64,000 bases of DNA from positions 1-64,000 of the forward strand of contig JAJDZN010000153.1 in the NCBI GenBank assembly GCA_022824585.1, in the 5' to 3' direction. Under the pieces are notes generated by a model. The model searched no databases. It saw only the letters and a program-made list of their open reading frames with translations, and was not told the DNA's origin. How positions within the stretch are numbered: position 1 is the stretch's first letter; each line of letters opens with the position of its first letter. The position numbers and the translations under genes are program-made. This document shows positions 34,464 through 43,345 of this stretch, one piece after another. The DNA is from Bryobacterales bacterium. Lineage in GTDB: Bacteria; Acidobacteriota; Terriglobia; Bryobacterales; UBA6623.

Positions 34464-35804
34464 ATGGGTGACATCAAGCCAGCACTGCTGACGCAAGACC
34501 TCGACCACCTCGTCCACCCGCTGCACAGTCGAAGGACCCATCGCGGCGGGCATGTCTGGGTCCGCGGCCGCGGAGCGCTCATCTATGACGCCGATGGTCG
34601 CGGGTACCTTGATGGGCTGTCAGGGCTGTGGAACGTGGTCGCTGGCCATGGCAGGACAGAATTGGCCGAGACCGCCCAGCGGCAGATGAGCGAGTTGGCC
34701 TATTGCTCCGGCTATGCCGGAAGTTCGAACGAGCGAGCGATCGAGCTGGCGGCGCGGCTCGCCGACCTGACCTACCCGTCGATCTCGCGATTCTTCTTCA
34801 CCTCCGGGGGCGGGGAAGCCAGCGAAACGAGCTTCAAGCTGGCGCGCTCGTATTGGAAGATCAGAGGCTACCCCCACAAGACGAAAGTGATTTCGCGCCA
34901 GTGGGGCTATCACGGAGTGACCCTGGCGGCGATGAGCGCCACGGGGATTTCGGGGTACTGGCCGCAGTTCGAGCCGCGCGTGCCCGGCTTCGTGCATATC
35001 CCGTCGCCATACCCGTATCGCTACGAGGCACCAGCCGGCTCCAGCCAAGGTGTCGCGGCTGCCAACGAACTGGAGCGGGCCATCCTGCGCGAGGGGCCCG
35101 ACACAGTCGCAATGTTCTTGGCCGAGCCCGTGCAGGGCGCTGGCGGGGTGATCGTCCCTCAGGACGACTACTTCCCTCGCATCCGCCAGATCTGCGACAA
35201 GTACGACGTGCTATTCGTCGCAGACGAGGTCATCACCGGGTTCGGGCGCACGGGCAAATGGTTCGCGCTGGAGCATTGGGGCGTGCAGCCCGACATCATG
35301 CAATTTGCCAAGGCGATCACTTCCGGCTACTTCCCCTTCGGGGGGGTTGGGTGCAGCGAGAAGATCGCGGGGGCTTTGGACGAGGGCGAGACGCCGTGGA
35401 TGCACGCGTACACCTACAGTGCGCATCCGGTCGGTTGCGCCGTGGCGTTGCGAAATCTCGACATCCTCCAGCGTGAGGGGCTTCCGTCTCAGGCGGCAGA
35501 CAAGGGAGCGTATCTCCTGACCCGATTGCGGGCTGCATTGGGCGGCCATCCACACGTCGGCGAGATTCGAGGCAAGGGCTTGATGTGCGCGGTGGAGTTC
35601 GTCAGGGACAGGGCGACGAAGGCCGAGTTTGACCCGGCCGTGCGGGTCGGGGAAAGGCTCAATGCCGAGGTCCAGAAGCGCGGCCTGTTCAGCCGCTTGC
35701 GGGGCGACGTCTTCTGCTTGGCACCGCCGTTCGTGACGACGCAGGACGAGTTGGACCGCATGGCCAGCATCCTGGCGGATTCCGCGGCAGCGGTGCTGGG
35801 CTAG
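34464..35804 (+). CDS. Class III (omega-amino acid) aminotransferase, PLP-dependent
   Basis: 446 residues from the ATG at 34464 (AAGGGAG upstream). Fold type I features: TSGGGEASETSFKLAR for phosphate binding, FLAEPVQGAGGVIVP, VADEVITGFGRTGKWFALEHWG with the PLP-contacting Asp, and the Schiff-base Lys283 in FAKAITSGYFPFGG. It would transfer amino groups from omega-amino acids or polyamines (beta-alanine, taurine, putrescine type) to pyruvate or glyoxylate. It follows the propeller-PHP gene by about 95 bases on the same strand; a functional link is not evident. Confidence 0.9.
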   Translation: MGDIKPALLTQDLDHLVHPLHSRRTHRGGHVWVRGRGALIYDADGRGYLDGLSGLWNVVAGHGRTELAETAQRQMSELAYCSGYAGSSNERAIELAARLADLTYPSISRFFFTSGGGEASETSFKLARSYWKIRGYPHKTKVISRQWGYHGVTLAAMSATGISGYWPQFEPRVPGFVHIPSPYPYRYEAPAGSSQGVAAANELERAILREGPDTVAMFLAEPVQGAGGVIVPQDDYFPRIRQICDKYDVLFVADEVITGFGRTGKWFALEHWGVQPDIMQFAKAITSGYFPFGGVGCSEKIAGALDEGETPWMHAYTYSAHPVGCAVALRNLDILQREGLPSQAADKGAYLLTRLRAALGGHPHVGEIRGKGLMCAVEFVRDRATKAEFDPAVRVGERLNAEVQKRGLFSRLRGDVFCLAPPFVTTQDELDRMASILADSAAAVLG

Positions 35805-35888
35805 CGAGGTCGAGTTGGTGACGGGTCCAGTTCGATGGCCCCGCGGCCTGGACTGATGGCCCCCGAGCAGGTTCTTGCTGTCGGCTCG

Positions 35889-36908
35889 TCAGCGCTCGGA
35901 CTCTGTCGAAGTCGGTGCTAGTAGCGGCCTGAGAGCCTTCTCGAAGGCGCTGGTCGGCGTGTAGCCCTCCATTCGCTGGAGCAGCTGGCCGTCCCGGTCG
36001 ATGATCAGGCTGGTTGGAATCGCGCCGATCTGGTAGCTCTGCATCAGGCTTCCGGCGCCATCGTGCAGCGAGGGGTAGCTGATTCCGTGCTCTTCCAGAT
36101 ACTGTCGTGCCTTGCCCGGATCCTCGTCGCTCACCCCGAGGACGACAAGGCCGTCGTCGGAATGTCGCTCGTGAAGCTGCTGCAGCTGCGGTAGCTCCTG
36201 ACGGCAGAGCTCGCACCACGGCGCCCAGAAATTCACAAGAACGACACTTCCCCGCATGCGCGCCAGATTCCACGCCATGCCATTCAACGCAGTGAGCGTA
36301 AAGTCAGGCGCTTGGTTGCCTGCAACCGGATAGGGCTCTCGCTCCGGCAGAGAGGATGAGTTGGGAGGACGGGTCCGCAATTTCCCCGCGAACCGGAGCG
36401 CGAACTCGTCGAGTATCGCGTTCCGCAACTTCGCGTTGCGGGGAAGTGCCACCTGCGAGGAGCGGCGCGGATCGTCGGAGTGCAGGCCGAGCCGCTCTCG
36501 CTTGCCGCGGCTGGCGAGCCAACTCGACAACTCGACTGCATGAATTGCGCCGAGGTAGCCCGCCAGGGTGTACGGGCCAAGCAGGTAGAACAGGGGCGCT
36601 CCAGAGAGCGTAGAAAGCCAATATTTCTTGTCGAACAACGACCACCGCACGGGCGTGCGAATCCGCTCGAATCGGATCGTCTCGTAGTCGAAGCGTTCCG
36701 AGCCGTATCCCTTCAAGTCGACCACCAGGTGACTGTCCGTGAACACGAGCCTCGCCGGTCGCAGTCTCGTTCCTTCGATGCTAGCGCTGAGGCCCTTCGT
36801 GTAGACCGTTGGTCTTGGACTCTCGACGGAGCCCGCAGCAGTTGCCGCCCGGCAGAGGACGAGCCCCAGCGCAACGACGATGGTCAGGATTCGGGGTGTT
36901 CCGTCCAT
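35889..36908 (-). CDS. TlpA/ResA-like thioredoxin with N-terminal signal and extra domain
   Basis: 339 residues from the ATG at 36908 (AAGGAG site); the upstream frame is a shadow. A signal peptide is followed by about 190 residues of unknown nature with a hydrophobic segment (PLFYLLGPYTLAGYLGAIHA). The C-terminal half is a TlpA-type thioredoxin: APDFTLTALNG, VVLVNFWAPWCELCRQELP with the redox pair C232/C235, then cis-Pro IGAIPTSLIID. It probably reduces periplasmic disulfides, for example in cytochrome c maturation or repair. Length is about twice that of simple TlpA proteins. Confidence 0.85.
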   Translation of the reverse strand: MDGTPRILTIVVALGLVLCRAATAAGSVESPRPTVYTKGLSASIEGTRLRPARLVFTDSHLVVDLKGYGSERFDYETIRFERIRTPVRWSLFDKKYWLSTLSGAPLFYLLGPYTLAGYLGAIHAVELSSWLASRGKRERLGLHSDDPRRSSQVALPRNAKLRNAILDEFALRFAGKLRTRPPNSSSLPEREPYPVAGNQAPDFTLTALNGMAWNLARMRGSVVLVNFWAPWCELCRQELPQLQQLHERHSDDGLVVLGVSDEDPGKARQYLEEHGISYPSLHDGAGSLMQSYQIGAIPTSLIIDRDGQLLQRMEGYTPTSAFEKALRPLLAPTSTESER

Positions 36909-37207
36909 GAGATGCTCCTTCCTAGGCACCGTCGCCTGCAAGCAATTCGACGCCCTCGATCGCTGAGACCATCCGACGGGCGCCCGGTTCACGCACTTTG
37001 ACGAAGCGGCGGCCGGAAATGAGTACCGGACTCTCCGGCGCACTGAAGGACTTGGTCGGCGAGGATGGCTGGCAAGGCCACTCGGGCGCAGCCCTATTGC
37101 TCATCGCAACAAGCTGACGGACCAAGCAAGGCACCGCGGGGCGGGTCGCTTGGCCGTCCGCACCCGGCCGGCAGGCCCGGCCGCCGGAGTGGCTCTAACG
37201 GTCAGCG

Positions 37208-37795
37208 CTACGTGCCGCGTTCAAGCATCCTGCCGATGTTCGATTTGTGCCTCCAGATCAGGAATACCGTCATCAGCGCTGCGTATTTGGTGTGGGGCAT
37301 TCCCGACAGGAAGTGGATCACCACCGTGAAGAACACCCAAGTCAGCAGCGAAGCCCACGCGCCGATCTCCTTGATCTTGAACCGCCCGCCCAGCACGCGG
37401 ACCGGAACGAAGAACGCCAGCGACAGGGCTGCAACGCCGGGATACATCGCCAGCATGGCACCAGCGGACGTGGCCACGCCTTTGCCGCCCTGGAACCGCA
37501 GCCAAGGTGAGTAGCAGTGGCCGAAGACCGCTCCCATGCCGAATAGCCAGGCGATGTTGATGTAGTCTGCTGGCCCGTGGAACAGCCAGATCGGAACGAA
37601 GCCCTTGGCCAGATCTCCGATCAGCGCGACGAGGGCACGCCGCTTGTCGAATCGGAGCACGTTGTTGAAGCCCGGGTTGCCGGATCCGATGTCGCGGATG
37701 CTCCTTCCCGAACCCCACATCGCGATGACAGCAAATGGGATCGAACCGATCGCGAAGCTCGCGACGAGTTTGAGAATCAACTGGGTGTCGAGCAT
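37208..37795 (-). CDS. plsY: Acyl-phosphate:glycerol-3-phosphate acyltransferase
   Basis: Adds the first acyl chain to glycerol-3-phosphate in phospholipid synthesis, using acyl-phosphate; inner membrane. 195 residues with five hydrophobic segments and the three PlsY motifs: SIPFAVI near the start, GSGNPGFNNVLR (usual GATNVLR is GFNNVLR here), and FGHCYSPWLRFQGGKGVAT. The start codon lies eight bases after the CNT transporter stop, indicating co-transcription. No plsX is nearby. Confidence 0.92.
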   Translation of the reverse strand: MLDTQLILKLVASFAIGSIPFAVIAMWGSGRSIRDIGSGNPGFNNVLRFDKRRALVALIGDLAKGFVPIWLFHGPADYINIAWLFGMGAVFGHCYSPWLRFQGGKGVATSAGAMLAMYPGVAALSLAFFVPVRVLGGRFKIKEIGAWASLLTWVFFTVVIHFLSGMPHTKYAALMTVFLIWRHKSNIGRMLERGT

Positions 37796-37803
37796 GGCAA
37801 GTA

Positions 37804-39030
37804 CTAGGATTCAAGGATAGGCGTCAGAGCGATCAGGCCCGCTACTGAAGCCGTCATGAAATTCGAGAGGGTCGCTGCCAGCATGGCGCGCATCCCGAGC
37901 GCGGCCAATTCGGGCCTCCGGTTCGGGAGCATGGCTCCCAGCGCTCCGATCATGATGCCGACCGAGCCCACGTTGGCGAATCCGCATAGGGCATAGTTCG
38001 CGATGAGGAATGATTGCGGCTGCAGGCTCTCCCTGAGTTGGGCCAGTTCGGCGAAGCTGATGAGCTCGTTCAGTACCATGCGCGTGCCGAGGAGATTGCC
38101 CACGGTCGGGGCGTCGGACCACGGGACGCCGAGGAGCCAGGCCACTGGGGCGAAGACCGGGCCTAGGACGGCCTGAACACTCGCTGGCAGCCAACTCCAG
38201 CCGACCATACCTTGAATTCCGGCCAAGATGCCGTTGACGATGGAGATCAGGGCCACGAACACTAGCACCATTGCTCCCACCTGAAGGGCGATTTGCAACC
38301 CCTCGGTGGTGCCCCGGGCGGCAGCGTCCACGATGTTGCGGTCCTTGGATGTGTCCTGCTCGGGAATCCAGCCCATCGTTGCGGGCTGGCCCGTCTCGGG
38401 CTCGAAGACCTTGGCGAGCATGATGCAGGCCGGAGCGGTCATCACGACTGCCGTCACTAGGTTCTCGGCCTCGGCGCCACCGACCTGTACGTATGCGATT
38501 AGGATTGCGCCCGAGACGGTGGCCATTCCGCTAGTCATGATCGTCATCAACTCCGAGCGCGTCATCGCGGCCAGGTAGGGACGGATCGTGAGTGGCGCTT
38601 CGGCTTGTCCTAGGAACAAGTTGACGGCAACATTCAGGGACTCTGCCCCACTGACGCGCATGCCCCGTTGCATCACCCAAGCAAGGCAGGCGACGACCCT
38701 TTGCATGATCCCGACGTGGTAAAGCACGGCAGAAATGCACGAAACGACAATGATCAGGGGCAGGATCTGGAAGGCGAAAATGACCCCGTTCTCGGACGTG
38801 CCCAACTCGCCGAACACAAAGCGAGTTCCTTCCTCGGCCAGCGAGATAAAGCGGTTAAACCCCGTTCCCACCGCCTCGAACAAGCGACCGACCGGTGTTC
38901 GCAAGACCAGCACGCCCAACAGGATTTGCAATCCCACGCCCCAGGCGAGCGTGCGCCATCGAATCGCGGCCCGGGCCGAAGAAAGTGCGTACGCCACGGT
39001 GATGGCGAACAAGATCCCGAGCACGCCCAT
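37804..39030 (-). CDS. Concentrative nucleoside transporter (NupC/CNT family)
   Basis: 408 residues, highly hydrophobic. Characteristic CNT segments are present: NLFLGQAEAPLTIRPYL (the G-x-T/S-E substrate loop), FGELGTSENGVIFAFQILP, GTRMVLNELISF and YALCGFANVGSVGIMIG. It imports nucleosides with sodium or protons across the inner membrane. First gene of a pair with plsY. The start lies 70 bases from the divergent PNPOx-like gene, so that short gap carries both promoters. Confidence 0.92.
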   Translation of the reverse strand: MGVLGILFAITVAYALSSARAAIRWRTLAWGVGLQILLGVLVLRTPVGRLFEAVGTGFNRFISLAEEGTRFVFGELGTSENGVIFAFQILPLIIVVSCISAVLYHVGIMQRVVACLAWVMQRGMRVSGAESLNVAVNLFLGQAEAPLTIRPYLAAMTRSELMTIMTSGMATVSGAILIAYVQVGGAEAENLVTAVVMTAPACIMLAKVFEPETGQPATMGWIPEQDTSKDRNIVDAAARGTTEGLQIALQVGAMVLVFVALISIVNGILAGIQGMVGWSWLPASVQAVLGPVFAPVAWLLGVPWSDAPTVGNLLGTRMVLNELISFAELAQLRESLQPQSFLIANYALCGFANVGSVGIMIGALGAMLPNRRPELAALGMRAMLAATLSNFMTASVAGLIALTPILES

Positions 39031-39100
39031 GCGAGCATCCCATTGTAGTGGCCTGCTGAGCGTGCGGCCCGCGCCCGAACGGTGCCGCTAGACTACCAGC

Positions 39101-39544
39101 ATGAGACCCCAGCCGGCACCGGTGGACACGAGCCGATTGGTAGAACTGGCCCAAGCAACGATGTCGCGGGCGCCATTTCCAATGCTTGCAAGTGTCGCTG
39201 GAACGCGCCCGAAAGTCCGGCCGGTGTCCCCCGCCGCCGTCGATGGCTTCACCGTCTACGTGGCCTCGCTGCGAAGTTCCGACAAGACAGCCGAGCTGGC
39301 GGCGAACTCGGCAGTAGAACTCTGCTATTTCGACGATGGGCACGACCAAGTCCGGATCGAGGGCAGGGCAGAGCTGGTCACCGACGCGGCCGTGCGCCGC
39401 AAGATCTGGGACGGCTACCCACTGCTGCGCAATTTCCTCGGCTCGATCGACAATCCCGAATTCATGCTCTACCGGATCTGCCCCGAGCGAGTCCGCTTCA
39501 TGCGGGAGTGGGCGCTGGAGTACTTCGAAGTGCCGCTGGACTGA
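39101..39544 (+). CDS. Pyridoxamine 5'-phosphate oxidase-like (split-barrel flavin) protein
   Basis: 147 residues. Split beta-barrel pattern: MLASVAGTRPKVRPVSPAAVDGF near residues 28-50, then YVASLRSSDKTAEL, VELCYFDDGHDQVRIEGRAELV and a closing RFMREWALEY. This subgroup binds FMN, F420 or haem and reduces small molecules; the pdxH catalytic residues cannot be confirmed, so I do not call it pdxH. Monocistronic between the CNT transporter (divergent) and the oxidoreductase downstream. Confidence 0.78.
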   Translation: MRPQPAPVDTSRLVELAQATMSRAPFPMLASVAGTRPKVRPVSPAAVDGFTVYVASLRSSDKTAELAANSAVELCYFDDGHDQVRIEGRAELVTDAAVRRKIWDGYPLLRNFLGSIDNPEFMLYRICPERVRFMREWALEYFEVPLD

Positions 39545-39619
39545 GCGGCCGAGCAGCGCCCCCTGTGTCGCGGCGGTAGCCTACAATCAAGGGCGGATTT
39601 CGAATCCGAAGGGGATCTC

Positions 39620-40936
39620 ATGGATCGAAGAAAATTCCTCACAGCTACCGGCTCCACGGTAGCCACGATGACGGCGGCGCAGTATTCGCGCGTGCTCGGG
39701 GCGAACGACCGGCTCAACACAGCGGTCGTCGGCGTGAACGGGCGTGGCAAGTCGCACATTCGCGCCGTCGCCGCGAATCCCGGCATGCACGTCGGGGCTG
39801 TTGTCGACATCGATCAATCGGTCGCCGAAAAGGCCGCGGCCTACACCAAGCAGCACCAGCAGGAGGCTCCCAAGGAGTACCGCGACTTGCGCGACATGCT
39901 GGCGGACAAGGAGATCGACGTAGTCACCATTGCGACGACCAACCACTGGCACGCGCTCTCCACGATCTGGGCCGTCCAAGCGGGCAAGGACGTCTACTGC
40001 GAGAAGCCCGCCAGCCACAACATCTGGGAGGGCCGCAAGATGGTCGAGGCTGCGCGAAAGTACAAGCGCATCGTCCAAGTCGGCCAGCAGTCCCGTTCTA
40101 CGCCGTTCAAGATCGAGGCCATCCAGCGCCTGCGCGAGGGCGTGATCGGCGAGGTGTACATGGCCAAGGGGCTGTGCTTCAAGCGGCGCAAGTCGATTGG
40201 CTCGACGGCGGTGAGCGCCGTGCCTCCCGGCGTGGACTACGACATCTGGCTGGGCCCGGCCCAGCCGTACGAGTTCAAGCAGAATCGCTTCCACTACAAC
40301 TGGCACTGGCACTGGGCGTTCGGCAATGGCGACATTGGCAACCAAGGCGTGCACGAAATGGATGTTGCCCGCTGGGGTCTCGGAATCGACCACCTGCCCG
40401 AGCACGTGTTCTCGGCAGGCGGCCACTTCGTCTACGACGACGATCAGGAGACGCCCAACACCCAGCACGCCACCTTCGACTATGGCGGCCGCATGCTGCA
40501 ATTCGAAGTGCGCGGGCTCGTCACGGGCGGGGAGTGCCGGCTCTTGGAAGACTCCGGGGGAGGCAGCCACACGATCGGCGTATTGTTCTTCGGCAGTGAC
40601 GGATTCCTGACAGTCTCCGGCCGGGGCTACCAGACGTACTTGGGAGAGAAGCGGGTGCCCGGTCCGCGCAGGGCCGCATCGGAACGCGACACCACCGGGC
40701 TGCATTTCGAGAACTTCCGCAAGGCAGCGCTGAGCCGGCGTGTCAGCGACCTGAACTGCGACGTACTGGAGGGCCATCTCTCGGCCGCGCTGTGCCATTT
40801 GGCAAACATCTCGTACCGGACCGGCGACAAACTGCTGTTCGATCCAGAGACCGAGAGGTTTGTCGGAAACTTCGGCGCCAACACGCTGCTGAAACGCGAC
40901 TACCGCGCCCCCTGGGTTGTGCCCGAGGAGGTCTGA
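39620..40936 (+). CDS. Tat-exported Gfo/Idh/MocA-family oxidoreductase, second copy
   Basis: 438 residues with a short twin-arginine signal (MDRRKFLTATGSTVA). Rossmann part: TAVVGVNGRGKSHIRAV, VVTIATTNHWHALSTI and CEKPASHNIWEG; the catalytic-domain segments HYNWHWHWAFGNGDIGNQG and MDVARWGLG are the family His/Asp region. Only distantly similar to the copy at 28105 and with a different C-terminal half. NAD(P)-dependent oxidation of a sugar derivative in the periplasm is the likely activity. A strong bidirectional hairpin follows directly. Confidence 0.88.
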   Translation: MDRRKFLTATGSTVATMTAAQYSRVLGANDRLNTAVVGVNGRGKSHIRAVAANPGMHVGAVVDIDQSVAEKAAAYTKQHQQEAPKEYRDLRDMLADKEIDVVTIATTNHWHALSTIWAVQAGKDVYCEKPASHNIWEGRKMVEAARKYKRIVQVGQQSRSTPFKIEAIQRLREGVIGEVYMAKGLCFKRRKSIGSTAVSAVPPGVDYDIWLGPAQPYEFKQNRFHYNWHWHWAFGNGDIGNQGVHEMDVARWGLGIDHLPEHVFSAGGHFVYDDDQETPNTQHATFDYGGRMLQFEVRGLVTGGECRLLEDSGGGSHTIGVLFFGSDGFLTVSGRGYQTYLGEKRVPGPRRAASERDTTGLHFENFRKAALSRRVSDLNCDVLEGHLSAALCHLANISYRTGDKLLFDPETERFVGNFGANTLLKRDYRAPWVVPEEV

Positions 40937-40945
40937 GCGGCTCGG

Positions 40946-40973
40946 GCCACGCTGATACGCCAATCAGCGTGGC
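40946..40973. terminator. Bidirectional terminator-type hairpin
   Basis: Perfect 11-bp stem GCCACGCTGAT / ATCAGCGTGGC with a 6-base loop, lying between two convergent genes and covering the last codons of the minus-strand cytochrome gene. No T-run flanks it, so it may work as a Rho-assisted terminator or mRNA 3'-end stabiliser for both genes. Confidence 0.65.
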
Positions 40974-42166
40974 AGCGACTTGAGCACCGCCCGCAGGGCA
41001 GTGCGCTGGGCGGCCCCAATGTGCCCGAAGTCACCCGATTCGTCGGTGCCGTCGAGAATCTCCGCGATACGACGTGAGACGTAGCGCCGCACACGCTCGG
41101 GCAGAGCAGTGAACGCTGGCGAGCGAATCAGGTAGCTGCAAGAGTGGCGGAGCAGGCGGGATTCGAGTTCGAGCTCGCGCAGCGAAGGCCCTGATCCGAC
41201 GCGGCTGGCCCGCGCTTCAAATTCTTCGGCGAAACCCGAGTCACCCCGGATGGGTCCCAGTAGCCGAGCTTCCCCTGCGAGGAGCAGGTCGCGAAGCAGC
41301 ACTTCCGCGGGCCTCTCGATGCGGCGTTTGACCGACGCCAGCAGGGACGCGGACGGATCGCCGAAGAGATTTGCCATCTCAGCCCGATAGGCCATCGCCG
41401 CCCGCGCCTCGTGACCGGCCCTCGCGATAGCGTTATGGACCCTCGTCTGGTGCGCCAGGACCAAATGGGCGACGACATCGCTATGGGGCGTCGGATATTC
41501 TGCGGGTTGGAAGAAGCGCTCGTAGGGCCGGCCAAGCAAGCCGGCCGCAAACTCGGCAAAGCTGTCGTCGGGGCCCACGGCATTGCCGCGATGAGCTAGC
41601 GGGATCGACCCAGTGACGTACCATCCGCCCCAGCGCTCTGAGACCGAGGTGGTGTGGTCCGTATCCACCGTGCCGTGGCGGAAGTGCGGCAGGCCGTCGC
41701 GGGCGGGAAAGACGGACCGCGTGAGGTGTCCGGGCACACCGAGCGTGCGCCGGCTCTCGTGGCATTGCAGACAGGATCCATGGTCCCGAAGCAGGCGCGG
41801 ACGGCCGGACGGCTGCTGGCGAAGCGTGTAGAACGCCGCCGTGCCTCCGGGAACTGCGGTGGAGATTTCAAGTAACGGCGCTCCCGGCACCCACCCCACA
41901 TAGGTGTCATCGTTGAAGTAGATCGCCCGCGGATTCCGTGGATTGATCCAGCGAAATTGCGCACTGGTCTTCGAGAACACCAGCAGCTGCGACGAGAGCG
42001 GTACGTCGAGTTCCTCGAGCAGCGAGCGCAAATAGCCCCAATTCGACTCGAACTCCAGAGAGGCCTGGCCGGCGTCGAGGCGTTGGTTGAGGCGGGAGGC
42101 CGGATCATCGGCCATGATTGCTCCTTGGAACACAAGGAGCACTGCGATGAGGCGAGCTCGCGCCAA
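40964..42166 (-). CDS. Exported monohaem c-type cytochrome-like protein, function unknown
   Basis: 400 residues with a signal peptide (cleavage near IMADD). One haem c attachment site C132-L-Q-C135-H136. Upstream are SSQLLVFSKTSAQF, NPRAIYFNDDTYVGWVPG and AAFYTLRQQ, conserved-looking blocks that recall cytochrome-containing proteins in multi-haem and decaying-organic-matter degraders. The C-terminal 200 residues are mainly helical with many His and Arg and no second CxxCH. It may be a periplasmic redox enzyme or sensor. No partner oxidoreductase is adjacent. Confidence 0.7.
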   Translation of the reverse strand: MARARLIAVLLVFQGAIMADDPASRLNQRLDAGQASLEFESNWGYLRSLLEELDVPLSSQLLVFSKTSAQFRWINPRNPRAIYFNDDTYVGWVPGAPLLEISTAVPGGTAAFYTLRQQPSGRPRLLRDHGSCLQCHESRRTLGVPGHLTRSVFPARDGLPHFRHGTVDTDHTTSVSERWGGWYVTGSIPLAHRGNAVGPDDSFAEFAAGLLGRPYERFFQPAEYPTPHSDVVAHLVLAHQTRVHNAIARAGHEARAAMAYRAEMANLFGDPSASLLASVKRRIERPAEVLLRDLLLAGEARLLGPIRGDSGFAEEFEARASRVGSGPSLRELELESRLLRHSCSYLIRSPAFTALPERVRRYVSRRIAEILDGTDESGDFGHIGAAQRTALRAVLKSLPR

Positions 42167-42254
42167 CTTCTACTCGAATCTAACATCTCGGCGGGCGCAG
42201 GTCGAAGTCGGTCGCGCGGCAGGGTCTCTGGAGATGCCAGATTGATGCACAGAC

Positions 42255-42290
42255 GGGCGTCATATTAAATATAAAATTCATTTAAGGATA
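42255..42290. promoter_or_regulatory. AT-rich block between divergent genes, probable promoter zone
   Basis: A run of about 36 bases that is mostly A and T (GTCATATTAAATATAAAATT and onwards) in a GC-rich genome, located between the cytochrome gene (minus) and the ABC ATPase gene (plus). It is a plausible promoter or upstream element, but exact -10/-35 boxes are ambiguous. Confidence 0.3.
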
Positions 42291-42429
42291 GAGAATTGCC
42301 TCAGCGAAGCTGGTTGCCTGTCGTAAGCCATGACGCCGCGCCTTGGCCGCTTGGGTCGCGCGGCGATCAGACGAAGCACTCGCTCGCTGCGCGTGAGGCT
42401 CCCTGGCATGTGCACTACGATGGGCCTTA

Positions 42430-43155
42430 GTGCCTGAGATTGCCCCAGCGGGCAGGCTGGTTGAGCCCGCCGGCACCACATTGCCGCCGGTGCTCCGGTT
42501 TCAAGACGTGTCGAAAGTCTATTGCTCGGCGGAACAAGCGGTGGCGGCCGTCTCGGAGGTCACGGTAGATGTGGCCCGCGGCGAATTCGTCGCATTGGTC
42601 GGACGCAGCGGTTCAGGCAAGAGCAGCTTCTTGAACCTAGCCGGTGCAGTGGACATGCCGACTTCAGGCACCGTTCTAGTCAACGGCATCCAGACGACGA
42701 ACTTGAGCGATGAAGAGCTGACGAGGATCCGGCGTGAGCATGTCGGCTTCGTCTTTCAGTTCTTCCATCTGTTCCCGACGCTGAGCGTGCTTGAGAACGT
42801 TGAGATCCCTTTGCAGCTAGCGGGCGAGCGGCGCCCGCGCCCAAGGGCCGAGGAAACGCTGGAGCTTGTGGATCTGGCCGATCTGGGCGGGCGGTTCCCG
42901 CACCAGTTGTCCGGCGGTCAGATGCAGCGGGTCGCGATCGCTCGCGCTATGGTCGCAAGACCATCGCTGCTGCTCGCAGACGAGCCCACCGGCAACCTAG
43001 ATTCCGAGAGCGCCGATACGGTCTTGCGGGTCTTTCGCTTGGTGAACGCCGAGCTTCAGACCACGATCATCATGGCCACTCACAGCTTGGAGGCGGCGGC
43101 GGTAACGGATCGTGTCTTGACGCTGAAGGACGGCCGCCTCGTCCCGTACGAGTGA
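42430..43155 (+). CDS. ABC transporter ATP-binding protein (LolD/MacB type), orphan
   Basis: 241 residues, GTG start. Walker A GRSGSGKSS, FQFFHLFPTLSVLENVEIPL as in LolD/MacB/FtsE-like ATPases, signature LSGGQMQR, Walker B LLLADEPTGNLDS, and MATHS switch. Such ATPases power FtsX-type permeases moving lipoproteins, macrolides or peptides. No complete permease follows: the start of one seems present at 43231-43317 and then breaks off at the putA end. It is therefore probably left over from a degraded operon, unless it serves a permease elsewhere. Confidence 0.88.
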   Translation: MPEIAPAGRLVEPAGTTLPPVLRFQDVSKVYCSAEQAVAAVSEVTVDVARGEFVALVGRSGSGKSSFLNLAGAVDMPTSGTVLVNGIQTTNLSDEELTRIRREHVGFVFQFFHLFPTLSVLENVEIPLQLAGERRPRPRAEETLELVDLADLGGRFPHQLSGGQMQRVAIARAMVARPSLLLADEPTGNLDSESADTVLRVFRLVNAELQTTIIMATHSLEAAAVTDRVLTLKDGRLVPYE

Positions 43156-43230
43156 AGCTTGGAAGAGAAGCGGGCCGGGCGGCGTTTCGCGCGGATTCCC
43201 GCGCAATGTGGGCCGGGCAATCGAGAGATT

Positions 43231-43317
43231 GTGTCGGGGGCTGTCGATTACACGTATGTCCGGTTTGTCCTGCGCGATCTCAGACTGCATCGACGCAGCC
43301 GCCTCGCCGTTTGGTAG
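43231..43317 (+). pseudogene. Possible N-terminal remnant of an FtsX/MacB-type permease
   Basis: A GTG-started frame of 28 codons contains YVRFVLRDLRLHRRSRLAVW and then a TAG. The pattern is the usual first cytoplasmic helix of FtsX/MacB-type permeases, which sit directly after this kind of ATPase gene. After the stop no membrane segments follow in any frame before the putA end. Short and judged by eye only. Confidence 0.35.
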
Positions 43318-43345
43318 GTGCGCGGAAAGCTAGCGACCGTGCCAT

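Noticed and set aside
36922..37134. 70-codon minus-strand frame before the TlpA-like gene
   Set aside because: Would fit as a small upstream gene, but has no recognisable motif or good start; kept out for lack of support.
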